The position numbers were made by a program, and so were the translations under genes. Below are positions 12,199-23,123 of a stretch of DNA of 64,000 bases, in pieces (the first letter of the stretch is position 1; every line of letters starts with the position of its first letter). The notes beneath the pieces are model-generated. The model worked only from the letters and a program-made list of their open reading frames with translations. It did no database searches and was not told the origin of the DNA. Source of the stretch: Tragulus kanchil (lineage: Eukaryota > Chordata > Mammalia > Artiodactyla > Tragulidae). The DNA lies in the NCBI GenBank assembly GCA_022376925.1, contig JAIOJX010000030.1, positions 166,419,084-166,483,083 on the forward strand. The letters run 5' to 3'.

Positions 12199-12496
12199 TA
12201 TTTATTCATTTATTTATTTTTGGCTGCACTGAATCTTCAGTGCTGTACACAGGCTTTCTCTAGTTGTGGCAAGTGGGGCTTACTCTTTGTTGTGCTCCGG
12301 CTTCTCATTATGGTAGCTTCTCTTGTTGCAGAACATGAGCTGTAGGCATCCGGGTTCAGTAGCTATGGCTCACAGGCTCTAGAGTACAGGCTCAGTAGTT
12401 GTGGTGCATGAGCTCAGTTGCTCCGAGACCAGGGATTGAACCTCAGTCTCCTGCACTGGCAGGCAGATCTTATCTGCTGTACCACCAAGAAAGCCC
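12199..12496 (-). mobile_element. CHR-2-type SINE (truncated duplicate at 11119-11168)
   Basis: Reverse complement of a full-length CHR-2 element: ttatttttggctgcactgaa, tagttgtggcaagtggggct, ctctagagtacaggctcagt, agaccagggattgaacctc, accaccaagaaagccc. The earlier partial copy is cut at junction 11174. Confidence 0.85.
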
Positions 12497-13460
12497 TAAT
12501 ACATTTTATGTACAGCAAAGCACTGAAAAAGTAAAGAGTTAACGGTAGTGAACCATGAATTTTGTTTTAAACTCAACTAGAGCAAGATCAATTAAAAGGT
12601 AAAGTTCACTACTTACCAAAAGTAGATTTGCTTGAGTCTTTAAGAGTACACAGGTGAACATTCAGGTAACGGTGAGAGCCCAAACAGAGGTGTCAGGGAC
12701 AGTGGTGGGCACAGGGCTTTAGCGTCGGTGGCTCTTCTGGAGCTAGGGGACAGGGCAGGAGGTGAAGGGCCTAGGTTTAATGTGGTGGCAAACGAGAAGA
12801 ACAGGTCTGAGTGATGAAGGAGTCTGCTTATGAAACATGGTAGGTTTTGGTGACTAGCTTAATAGTGATAAATGAACAGGAGGAAAGAAAGACACTTCTG
12901 AGAGTTTGAGCCCAGGGTGTGATGGTGGGAGGTGGAGGTGATTGACAGGAACAGATGATTCCAGAAGGAGCACCAGTGGGGAGGACAGTAAGTATAGCTG
13001 TAGACAGAGTAAGAGGGCTTTAGCTGCAAGGTAGGATGATTGCATTTCTACCTCACCTTGTAAACACTTAGTCACTCTGTGACACTTCAGAGTGACACTC
13101 AGGACAAGAGGAAGACCTAAAATGAATGCTGGAAGCAGCTCAGGATATTCCAGAGGGGACCTGTTCCTGGGTCCTCTGAAGGGACCAACCGGATGCTAGC
13201 CTCCCCTCTGTAATTATTTATCACTACTAATGTAGGATACAATTTCCTAACTTTCATCTTCCTAAAAACAAATTATTTTTGCCTCATATCATTGGTTAAG
13301 GGGAAAGTAGGCCTCTTTATCTAAGACTAAAGCTAGGATGCATGAGTAGTACTGGCTCTTCCATGAACTTACAGCAGGTAAATCATTCACTAAGAACGTG
13401 GCGATCTAGGCATGGCTGGATCATGTTTGGTTTCCTTCCTCCAGTTTCCTGTTTGATTTT
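12497..13460. other. Unique sequence, no gene seen
   Basis: Single-copy-looking DNA without a recognisable repeat, exon or duplication. The 73-residue minus-strand frame at 12854-13075 has no splice context or family resemblance that I can see. Confidence 0.6.
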
Positions 13461-13739
13461 TTTTCTTTTCCCCATCATGCCCCCCTTTTTAAAAATTTAT
13501 ATTTATTTTTATCCATTTTTTTTATTCTTTGGCATCTGTGGGCCTCCTATTGCAGTGGCCTCTCTACTGCAGAGCACTGGCCCTGGCACACGCGCTTCAG
13601 AGCACTGGCTCCTAATTGGACACACTGATCCAGCCGTTCCGTGGCTTGTGGGATCTTCCCGGGCTAGGGATCTAACCGGTACCCTTTGCACTGCAAGGCA
13701 AACTCTTTACCCACTCGAGCACCAGGGAAGCCCTTTCCC
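13461..13739 (-). mobile_element. CHR-2-like SINE
   Basis: T/A-rich tail, ttctttggcatctgtgggcc, agagcactggccctggcac, ggacacactgatccagccg, ctttacccactcgagcacca. Flanked by gtttgattt (13451 and 13740). More diverged than the youngest copies. Confidence 0.85.
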
Positions 13740-14159
13740 GTTTGATTTGAAGAGCTTTCAGACAGGACTAAGTATGTAAATAATAGTTAGCAGTCCCACT
13801 ATTTGACACGTAAGACCTTAAAATATGTTGCTCATTCAGCTTTGTTCTAGCCTGTTTTCACAGGCTGTAGGTTTATATGAAGACAGACCCAGATTTCAAA
13901 TTCTTGAAAGTCTGAGCAGTGTGTTCTCATCTGTGAGGCAAAAGGCATGGTCTTCATGTCCAATCTTCTATTCCAAATTCTGACTCCATGATACAGAAGC
14001 AGAGTGTACTTTGGGGAATTGATGTGTGGAGTCCAATTCCAACTCTCGCCACCAGATGTCACTGTTGCCCATTAACTAGAAATAGAATGATGGTAACTTT
14101 TTCTGGGGAATGGCAGGATCCTGAATGTGAAAATACAAGACATACTCATTGTAGTAAAT

Positions 14160-14215
14160 TCAACAAGTATTTATTGAACATCTGTATGAGCCAGGCACTA
14201 ATGTGAGCTTCTCTG
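14160..14215 (+). repeat. MIR-like fragment
   Basis: aagtatttattgaacatctg followed by gagccaggcactaatgtgag resembles the conserved core of MIR elements. Short and diverged. Confidence 0.5.
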
Positions 14216-14489
14216 AATCAAAAAAAGGTCATTGTGCCCTCAGACTAGGAGGAGAAAGACATATACCAGTGCTCCAAAAATGTGCAACAGTAAGCCAAGG
14301 AATAGATCGTGGCTTCCTTGAGACATTTCTCTGACTCCAGCCCTAGGTTAGGTCTCCCAGTCTTCCGCACCCTATACCTAGTATTCATCACACTTTTTGA
14401 AGTCAGCAATCTAATGTTATCCTTCTCTGCTAGTTGTGAGAGGAGGCCCATGTACTTCCTGTGCTGCCACATTCCCATGCTTTACAGGA

Positions 14490-14690
14490 ACAGTGGTAAC
14501 AGCAACATTCAGGGATTATGGTGCATCAGGTGCTATCCTAAATCCTTTTGCATTCACCATTGCATTTAATCTTCCCAACAACCTAGGCCTTTGACACTGT
14601 CCCCACTTTACAGATGAGGAAATCATTGTTACTCAGCTAGAAGTAGCACAACCATGAACCCAGGTCTGACTCAGTACGAAGTAGTATCAC
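14490..14690 (+). repeat. MIR SINE fragment
   Basis: atttaatcttcccaacaacc, ccccactttacagatgagga and gaacccaggtctgactc are hallmark MIR phrases. An ancient mammalian SINE, inactive. Confidence 0.75.
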
Positions 14691-15077
14691 ATCTCCTTGA
14701 GCCACTTCTAATAATTTCCATAATCTGATGCCAGCCTGTTCCTCCACACTAATTTACCACTTTTCTTCAGGCAAGCAACCTTACTCATTTTCTCCTGGTC
14801 ACTTAATGCTCACAGTCTCAACATTTCCCTCCTGTCCTTCTATCCTCTGGTATCTATTGAGATCAATTTCTCTCAAATTAGTATTTAACAAAATCATCCA
14901 TTAGAAAAAGTTTCTGAAACATGTTTACAGATTTGTTTTTCTGTAGAAGGTTTATCCTTCATGAAATTATTGTTAGAACTGCCTGCAAGAAACTTCTGTA
15001 TCTATTGGAGGCTTAGAGGAGTTCCTAATAATAGTTTATATATGTCTTTTTTTTTTTTAATTTTTAAAAATGTTTTA

Positions 15078-15406
15078 GGGCTTCCCCTGGTGGTCCAGTG
15101 GGTAAGGACACCACCTTGCAGTACAAGGGACCCCGGTTCGATCCCTGGCATGGGAAGATCCCACGTGCCGCGGAGCGGCTGGACCTATGTGTCCAATTAC
15201 TGAGCCGGAGCTCTGGGGCGCATGCGCCCAGAGCCGGTGCTCTGCGACGACAGATGCCATCACGATGGGAGGCCCACACGGGCCAAAGAACAAAGACGGA
15301 TGAAAATAGAGAAACGAAAGACCAATAGAAGTGGCCTGCCCGCTCCCCTCCCTCCCCAACCCGACCCACGCCCAAAATAAAAATAAATAAATCTTTAAAA
15401 AAAAAA
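15078..15406 (+). mobile_element. Young CHR-2-like SINE, full length
   Basis: gggcttcccctggtggtcca head, ggttcgatccctggcatggg (B box and the gatccc motif), gcggagcggctggacctatg, gagctctggggcgcatgcg, aacaaagacggatgaaaata, tail aataaataaatctttaaaa. Target-site duplication aaaaatgtttta on both sides. This copy shows the whole family consensus well. Confidence 0.93.
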
Positions 15407-15435
15407 AAAATGTTTTAAAAATTTGGCCTCTTTTC

Positions 15436-15681
15436 TTGTTTTTTTATTTATTTATTTTCATCCAACTTTATCCTTTGGCCCGTGTGGCCCTCCCATTGCA
15501 GTGGCCTCTGTCACTGCAGAGCACCGGCTCTGGGTGCATGCTGTCTAGAGTGCCGACTCATAATTGGACACACCGATCCAGCTGCTCTGTGGCACATGGG
15601 ATCTTCCCTGGCCAAGGATTGAACCAGTGGTCCCTGCACTGCAAGGTGGACTCTTTACCCACTGGACCACCAGGGAAGCCC
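15436..15681 (-). mobile_element. CHR-2-like SINE, antisense, facing the preceding one
   Basis: Tail ttatttatttattttcatcc, then tttggcccgtgtggccctcc, agagcaccggctctgggtgc, and end cactggaccaccagggaagc. It lies 30 bp from the plus-strand SINE, forming an inverted pair. Its head part (15624-15681) recurs at 16724-16781 through duplication 6. Confidence 0.9.
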
Positions 15682-15696
15682 AACAGCTTATATATA

Positions 15697-15962
15697 TATT
15701 TTTTGTTGTTGTTGTTTAATTTTTGTTTTACTTTTACAGAGTTTTGTTGTTTACAGATATGTATGATCCCAGATTAGTCATATGCACATCCCCCACCCCA
15801 GGCCGTTGCACACTGCCCCTGCAGGATCCCCTTTTCTCACAGCGCAATGACAATAGCTATTTTTTTCACATATGATAATATAGGTTTTCATGCTACTTCC
15901 TTTATACCTCCCACCCACTGTTCATTCCCCCAACGTCCATATGTCTATTCTCCATGTCTGCC
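15697..15962 (-). mobile_element. Truncated L1 3' end (duplicate at 16799-17064)
   Basis: Reverse complement of the same L1 3' end that closes the large L1: acttttacagagttttgttg, agattagtcatatgcacatc, tccccttttctcacagcgca, tttcatgctacttcctttat, cccacccactgttcattccc. About 265 bp, strongly 5' truncated, flanked by agcttatat. Confidence 0.85.
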
Positions 15963-16014
15963 AATAGCTTATATTTTTAAAGCATGTTTCCCATAGACCT
16001 ATTTGATCTATAAG

Positions 16015-16080
16015 CTAGATAGGACTGTAGAAAGTACCTAGTACATGGTAAATGGTCAATAAATGTCAACCATTATTCCT
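16015..16080 (+). repeat. Ancient MIR-like tail (duplicate about 17117-17182)
   Basis: agtacctagtacatggtaaa followed by tcaataaatgtcaaccatta is the typical end of a MIR-type element. Short and diverged. Confidence 0.5.
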
Positions 16081-17464
16081 ATTAAATACTCTTTTAACCA
16101 TGGCTCTTACAAAAGACACAAAATGTTCTCCCTCTTTTCTTGGAACTACTTGTGCTACTTTGAAGAATGATGGTTTCCCCAAACTGAAATAAATACAAGA
16201 TGTTTGATGTGTTCACTTACTTTAATAACAACTACATTTACCATGTTATCACCATGGAATGTAAATTCAGGTTAGACAAGATAATTTCACAAGTACAACA
16301 AAGCATTCTGTGGTATACCAAAGTTTGTATAGAATCTGCCCAAACCAGCTTGCTCATAAATCACTTCCATCATAGGCAATTTATTTAGTTGATGATTCTT
16401 TTAGAGAAAATGAACATACTGCACACATTTAAAAAGCTGTTTTTCATTTACCTTTGCATTAGCACTTAAAATACATATTTCTATTTCAAAATAACATTTA
16501 AAATTATTCTAACAGCAGCAAAATATAATTCTGCAATTACAAAAGAGCTAAAAGGCATTTAAAATTAAGTTAGTCTCATGTTTACAACTATGATTCTCAA
16601 ATAAATACTACTTCAAAGTGGCTCTGTTACCAGCTTTTTAGGTTTGGTTTAAAAACACACAGACTTGCAGGGAGGTCTAGAATGCTGTATTCCATGCAGT
16701 GTTCTGAAAGGGCTCCTCAAGAGCCAGTGGTCCCTGCACTGCAAGGTGGACTCTTTACCCACAGGACCACCAGGGACGCCCAACAGCTTATATATATATT
16801 TTTTGTTGTTGTTTTTTAAATTTTTTGTTTTACTTTTACAGAGTTTTGTTGTTTACAGATATGTATGATCCCAGATTAGTCATATGCACATCCCCCACCC
16901 CAGGCCGTTGCACACTGCCCCTGCAGGATCCCCTTTTCTCACAGCGCAATGACAATAGCTATTTTTTTCACATATGATAATATAGGTTTTCATGCTACTT
17001 CCTTTATACCTCCCACCCACTGTTCATTCCCCCAACGTCCATATGTCTATTCTCCATGTCTGCCAATAGCTTATATTTTTAAAGCATGTTTCCCATAGAC
17101 CTATTTGATCTATAAGCTAGATAGGACTGTAGAAAGTACCTAGTACATGGTAAATGGTCAATAAATGTCAACCATTATTCCTATTAAATACTCTTTTAAC
17201 CATGGCTCTTACAAAAGACACAAAATGTTCTCCCTCTTTTCTTGGAACTACTTGTGCTACTTTGAAGAATGATGGTTTCCCCAAACTGAAATAAATACAA
17301 GATGTTTGATGTGTTCACTTACTTTAATAACAACTACATTTACCATGTTATCACCATGGAATGTAAATTCAGGTTAGACAAGATAATTTCACAAGTACAA
17401 CAAAGCATTCTGTGGTATACCAAAGTTTGTATAGAATCTGCCCAAACCAGCTTGCTCATAAATC

Positions 17465-18296
17465 ACTTCCATCATAGGCAATTTATTTAGTTGATGATTC
17501 TTTTAGAGAAAATGAACATACTGCACACATTTAAAAAGCTGTTTTTCATTTACCTTTGCATTAGCACTTAAAATACATATTTCTATTTCAAAATAACATT
17601 TAAAATTATTCTAACAGCAGCAAAATATAATTCTGCAATTACAAAAGAGCTAAAAGGCATTTAAAATTAAGTTAGTCTCATGTTTACAACTATGATTCTC
17701 AAATAAATACTACTTCAAAGTGGCTCTGTTACCAGCTTTTTAGGTTTGGTTTAAAAACACACACAGACTTGCAGGGAGGTCTAGAATGCTGTATTCCATG
17801 CAGTGTTCTGAAAGGGCTCCTCAAGAGCCAGAGAGCCCTTAAAACAGTACTCAGTCCACAAGGCAGTCAGAAAGTTAAATTAACTTGGGTAAATAGGATT
17901 CCTACATCACATCAAAAGCATATGATTAAAAAAAAAAAAAAGCATATGATATTCTACAGCAACTGGGAACATTTTCAGGATTGGCATGTCTTCTTTAGAA
18001 CTAATTTCATCAGAAGAGTTTAAGAAGGTGGACTGGTACCACTATCAAGTGTATTTAAAAGTGACATGTTTCTCTTGTGCTCATCTTTGACTCCCGTGAA
18101 TGACCTAGCTAGTGAACTAGTCACCAGTAACTTGGTCACCAGGTCAATCAAGCCTGCAAGGAAGGAAGCCAGTATTCAAATTACCATGTTCTTGTCTGAC
18201 CCACACAATTTATTTTCAGCATAAACATATAACCTCAATATGAGATGTCTAATTAAAGCAAGCACCACCAACAAGACCAAGACAGCATCTTCTCTT
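17465..18296 (-). other. HIGD1A: HIGD1A probable 3' UTR
   Basis: AT-rich sequence following the stop codon, without SINE or L1 insertion. On the minus strand an AATAAA signal lies at 17482-17487, about 0.8 kb past the stop, which I recall as a plausible 3' UTR length for this gene. A second AATAAA much closer to the stop (about 18209) could give a short form. The distal part lies in a duplicated segment, so the same signal recurs at 16380-16385. RNA 3' end data would be needed to choose. Confidence 0.5.
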
Positions 18297-18346
18297 CTAA
18301 GGTTTACGTTTTGCCCAGAATTCTTGATACAGGGAATACCCCATAC
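18297..18346 (-). CDS. HIGD1A: HIGD1A coding exon 4 (C-terminus and stop)
   Basis: Last coding exon of HIG1 hypoxia-inducible domain family member 1A, a small inner mitochondrial membrane protein that associates with respiratory complexes (cytochrome c oxidase, complex III) and modulates respiration under low oxygen. On the minus strand an acceptor reading TTTCTTTAG precedes the exon. It opens with the last two bases of a Gly codon, continues as MGYSLYQEFWAKRKP and ends in TAG at 18297-18299. The segment closes the second transmembrane helix and forms the short basic tail. With exons 2 and 3 it gives exactly 93 residues, the length of human HIGD1A. This exon lies outside every duplicated segment. 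Confidence 0.93.
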
Positions 18347-19123
<777 letters not shown>

Positions 19124-19238
19124 TCACAAGTATGTCAGATACGTGGGGGCAGGAAATCAAGATGAGTTTATCATCAGTGTTCTATTTTTAATAAGGATGC
19201 TTCAAGAGACCATTATCCAGCTAGCATACAAACTGAGT

Positions 19239-19561
19239 TTTTTTTTTTTTTAAAAAAGATTTATTTATTTATTTATTTATTGGGGGGGGAGGGGAGCGGG
19301 CGGGCTACTTCTATTGGTCTTTCATTTGTCTATTTTCATCCATCTTTATTCTTTGGCCCGTGTGGGCCTCCCATCGCAGTGGCCTCTGTTGTTGCAGAGC
19401 ACCGGCTCTGGGTGCATGCGCTCCAGAGCTCTGGCTCGGTAATTGGACACATTGGTCCAGCCACTCCGCGGCACGTGGGATCTTCCCAGGCCAGGGATCG
19501 AACCGGCGCCCTCTGCGCTGCACGGCGGTGTCCTTACCCACTGGACCACCAGGGAAGCCCC
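19239..19561 (-). mobile_element. Young CHR-2-like SINE inside HIGD1A intron 2
   Basis: Long T/A tail (gatttatttatttatttatt), G run, tctttggcccgtgtgggcct, gagcaccggctctgggtgca, aattggacacattggtccag, end accagggaagccc. Inserted in the same orientation as HIGD1A between exons 2 and 3. Looks recent. Confidence 0.92.
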
Positions 19562-20051
19562 CAAACCAAGTTTTTAAATCCCCCCAGCCCTGAACTAAAA
19601 ATCCACAACTGGTAGCAAACCGTAGCAGATCTAGAAAGTTAAACTCATCTTTAAAGTATGGGCTTGTGAAACCAGTAAATAAATTCCTTTAAGAGTGCCA
19701 GGGGAACTCTTCTCCTACTTCCATCCCCAAAGGGAATCAGTTAATATAGCAGAGATTGCAATAAACCATAACTGTGAGGTTATAACAACTCTGAGTCTTG
19801 TGAGTCCTTCCAACAAATTACGGAGACTGACAGTGGTCTTGGGGTCCCCACCACATTCACTGAAATAAGTCTACAGAACAAGAAGTCTAAGTACAGAGAA
19901 GAATTTTTATGAGTTATACCAGTCTAAGCATATTTCAACATGTGAAAAAGTATTTGAAAATAAATGCTTTGAGGATATGCTTGATGAATGAAACAAGTAG
20001 CTCACACTTCTGTTGTGTTAAAGCTTATGAGACTGTCAGAGTCAAACTTAC

Positions 20052-20166
20052 CAATGGGGACAAATGGTGCCTCTCTAGCTTTTCGGATAAGTTTAGATCC
20101 CTGATCTTCATCATATGAAGAAAGAGTAACATCTGTGTCACTTGACATATTGATTGAAGGATCTTC
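20052..20166 (-). CDS. HIGD1A: HIGD1A exon 2 with start codon (copy nearer exon 3)
   Basis: First coding exon. The acceptor TTCTGTTTCAG precedes an 18-nt stretch of 5' UTR, then ATG at 20146-20148, 97 coding nt, and the donor GTAAGT at 20046-20051. It encodes the soluble N-terminus MSSDTDVTLSSYDEDQ followed by the conserved GSKLIRKAREAPFVPIG. I chose this ATG because it matches the family start. The upstream in-frame ATG (20182-20184) lies in intron, before the acceptor. The exon sits in a 1139-bp tandem duplication and has an identical second copy at 21191-21305. Splicing both copies would bring 5' UTR into the frame and reach a stop within a few codons, so only one copy can be used. Confidence 0.95.
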
Positions 20167-21190
20167 CTGAAACAGAATTTCCATGAGGGTCTGCAGTTAA
20201 AAGCATACTTCTTTTTATAAGATTATTTTTTAGGTAGTATCAAAAAAGGCATGACTATATGAATTAAGAGGGCAAGGGGAAAAAAGAGTTCTTTTCCATC
20301 ACAAAGGGACCAAGCCTCCCTTTTCGGTCTTTTTTTTTTTTGGACACAGGAAGCCAATTAGGCTTTCGTCACAATAAAGTTATAACAAATTCAATTTCAC
20401 CTTAGTCACAGTAACTATGTACATTAACTTCTTTCTGACTAGTCTGAACAGATGATAAACTTTACCCACAGATTAAAAAAAGTAATCAAACACAGTATAT
20501 AAGTGATGTCAATTACAATAAACTATCATTTACAGGAGACATCAAAAAGTTAAGGGTCCACCCCACTACCTATGTAGTCTTAGCTTAAGGGTTTTTCATG
20601 TGCATCACACACCCTCCAGTAATTAATAGCTCTCATTCAACACTTCACTCTTCAAGGGGTTTAGTAGTAATTGGCTTAATGCTTAGCTTGAAAAATGAAA
20701 TCGTCCCTCCAAGCCCCCATCCTCACTGTGAAGAGTACAGTTTTGTCATCTGACAGAGAAGACCTTAATCCAGATGAGTTGTACAGTACCACACAGCTAG
20801 ACAGAGTAACTGAGAGCTAGACTTTATCATCTTTTTTTGTGCTCCATAATCTGCTAAATGAGTAAAGCCCTACTTTCTCTGAGCTTTTATTATACACAGT
20901 TCAATAAGCTCAAGGTTCAGGATGCTCACTATATATCTGAAAAGATAAAATGTAAACATTGAAATGTTCCACAAATTAGATTCTTTAAAACACCCCGTAC
21001 AATAGAGCCTCAAAGTAACTAGGGTCTAAGTACAGAGAAGAATTTTTATGAGTTATACCAGTCTAAGCATATTTCAACATGTGAAAAAGTATTTGAAAAT
21101 AAATGCTTTGAGGATATGCTTGATGAATGAAACAAGTAGCTCACACTTCTGTTGTGTTAAAGCTTATGAGACTGTCAGAGTCAAACTTAC

Positions 21191-21305
21191 CAATGGGGAC
21201 AAATGGTGCCTCTCTAGCTTTTCGGATAAGTTTAGATCCCTGATCTTCATCATATGAAGAAAGAGTAACATCTGTGTCACTTGACATATTGATTGAAGGA
21301 TCTTC
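21191..21305 (-). pseudogene. HIGD1A: Second copy of HIGD1A exon 2 (probable assembly duplicate)
   Basis: Same acceptor, ATG (21285-21287), coding sequence and GTAAGT donor as 20052-20166, displaced by 1139 bp. Transcription comes from about 27.4 kb, so this copy would be met first. If real, the gene would have two equivalent first coding exons, of which one must be skipped. The pair belongs to a 1.1-kb two-copy duplication like nineteen others in the window, so I regard it as false duplication rather than gene evolution. I cannot tell which of the two is the true exon; they are interchangeable. Confidence 0.85.
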
Positions 21306-22140
21306 CTGAAACAGAATTTCCATGAGGGTCTGCAGTTAAAAGCATACTTCTTTTTATAAGATTATTTTTTAGGTAGTATCAAAAAAGGCATGACTATATG
21401 AATTAAGAGGGCAAGGGGAAAAAAGAGTTCTTTTCCATCACAAAGGGACCAAGCCTCCCTTTTCGGTCTTTTTTTTTTTTGGACACAGGAAGCCAATTAG
21501 GCTTTCGTCACAATAAAGTTATAACAAATTCAATTTCACCTTAGTCACAGTAACTATGTACATTAACTTCTTTCTGACTAGTCTGAACAGATGATAAACT
21601 TTACCCACAGATTAAAAAAAGTAATCAAACACAGTATATAAGTGATGTCAATTACAATAAACTATCATTTACAGGAGACATCAAAAAGTTAAGGGTCCAC
21701 CCCACTACCTATGTAGTCTTAGCTTAAGGGTTTTTCATGTGCATCACACACCCTCCAGTAATTAATAGCTCTCATTCAACACTTCACTCTTCAAGGGGTT
21801 TAGTAGTAATTGGCTTAATGCTTAGCTTGAAAAATGAAATCGTCCCTCCAAGCCCCCATCCTCACTGTGAAGAGTACAGTTTTGTCATCTGACAGAGAAG
21901 ACCTTAATCCAGATGAGTTGTACAGTACCACACAGCTAGACAGAGTAACTGAGAGCTAGACTTTATCATCTTTTTTTGTGCTCCATAATCTGCTAAATGA
22001 GTAAAGCCCTACTTTCTCTGAGCTTTTATTATACACAGTTCAATAAGCTCAAGGTTCAGGATGCTCACTATATATCTGAAAAGATAAAATGTAAACATTG
22101 AAATGTTCCACAAATTAGATTCTTTAAAAAAGACATGCCA

Positions 22141-22462
22141 GGGCTTCCCCTGGTGGTCCAGTGGGTAAGGACACCCCCTTGCAGTGCAAGGGGCGCCGGT
22201 TCGAGCCCTGGCCTGGGAAGATCCCACGTGCTGCGGAGCGGCTGGACCAATGTGTCCAATTACCAAGCCGGAGCTCTGGAGCGCATGCACCCAGAGCCGG
22301 TGTTCTGCAGCGACAGACACCACCGCGACGGGAGGCCCACCGGAGCCAAGGAACAAAGACGGATGAAAATGGAGAAAATGAAAGACCAATGGAAGTGGCC
22401 CGCCCATCCCCCTCCCTCCCCAGCCCACCCCCCCCAAATAAATAAATCTTTAAAAAAAAAAA
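22141..22462 (+). mobile_element. Young CHR-2-like SINE (first of three)
   Basis: Head gggcttcccctggtggtcca, ggcgccggttcgagccctgg, gcatgcacccagagccggtg and gacgggaggcccaccggagc. Tail aataaataaatcttta and an A run. Target-site duplication aaaagacatgcca. Supplies the right half of the hybrid SINE at 22635. Confidence 0.93.
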
Positions 22463-22596
22463 AAAGACATGCCAGTGTGATCACTTTGCCAACTGCATAA
22501 CAGAGACTGAGAGTTTCGAGTGTGATATCTTTTAGATAAATAAAATTTGGGAAGGTTCAGAGAAATATTTGAGATTGACTTTCAAGATATTAAATG

Positions 22597-22634
22597 GGGA
22601 CTGATCTGGTGGTCCCAGTGGTTAAGACTCTACA
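22597..22634 (+). mobile_element. CHR-1-type SINE head, interrupted (copy at 23086-23123)
   Basis: ggggactgatctggtggtcc and agtggttaagactctacact resemble a CHR-1 head into which the young SINE inserted. Only the first 38 bases are seen before the younger element begins. Confidence 0.55.
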
Positions 22635-22950
22635 CTTCCCTGGTGGTCCAGTGGGTAAGGACGCCGCCCTGCAGTGCAAGGGGCGCCGGTTCAATCCCCG
22701 ACCTGGGAAGATCCCACGTGCCACGGAGCGGCTGGACCGGTGTGTCCAATTACCGAGCTGCAGCTCTGGGCGCATGCACCCAGAGCCGGTGTTCTGCAGC
22801 GACAGACACCACCGCGACGGGAGGCCCACCGGAGCCAAGGAACAAAGACGGATGAAAATGGAGAAAATGAAAGACCAATGGAAGTGGCCCGCCCATCCCC
22901 CTCCCTCCCCAGCCCACCCCCCCCAAATAAATAAATCTTTAAAAAAAAAA
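22635..22950 (+). mobile_element. Hybrid SINE (left half of third, right half of first)
   Basis: Left half matches the SINE at 23124 (gacctgggaagatccc, accgagctgcagctctg). Right half matches the SINE at 22141 (gcatgcacccagagccggtg, ttctgcagcgacagacacca). The switch point is near 22762-22777. Not an independent insertion. Confidence 0.9.
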
Positions 22951-23123
22951 AAAAGACATGCCAGTGTGATCACTTTGCCAACTGCATAACAGAGACTGAG
23001 AGTTTCGAGTGTGATATCTTTTAGATAAATAAAATTTGGGAAGGTTCAGAGAAATATTTGAGATTGACTTTCAAGATATTAAATGGGGACTGATCTGGTG
23101 GTCCCAGTGGTTAAGACTCTACA

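Larger units (their letters stand above)
10091..12248. repeat. Tandem duplication 5, unit about 1083 bp, junction 11174
   Basis: Copy A 10091-11168, a few filler T residues, copy B 11174-12248. A overlaps the end of duplication 4, so the L1 3' end near 8953 occurs three times. The unit carries a GT microsatellite and a Bov-tA SINE. A breaks off inside a CHR-2 SINE that only B completes. Confidence 0.96.
15624..17829. repeat. Tandem duplication 6, unit 1100 bp, junction 16724
   Basis: Copy A 15624-16723 and copy B 16724-17829, sharing ccag at the breakpoint. B starts inside an antisense SINE and carries several changes in its first 110 bases (actgg to acagg, gaagcc to gacgcc, altered T runs). 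The unit includes a truncated L1 and the distal part of the probable HIGD1A 3' UTR. Confidence 0.97.
19885..22130. repeat. Tandem duplication 7, unit 1139 bp, junction 21024, contains HIGD1A exon 2
   Basis: Copy A 19885-20990, 33 bp of unmatched filler (about 20991-21023), copy B 21024-22130. Apart from one T-run difference the copies look identical, including the coding exon with its splice sites. Only B continues into the young SINE at 22141. Confidence 0.97.

Noticed and set aside
22161..22215. tRNA-like A and B boxes in SINE heads
   Set aside because: The polymerase III promoter boxes are expected in tRNA-derived SINEs. No cloverleaf with an intact acceptor and anticodon stem is present, so no tRNA gene is called.
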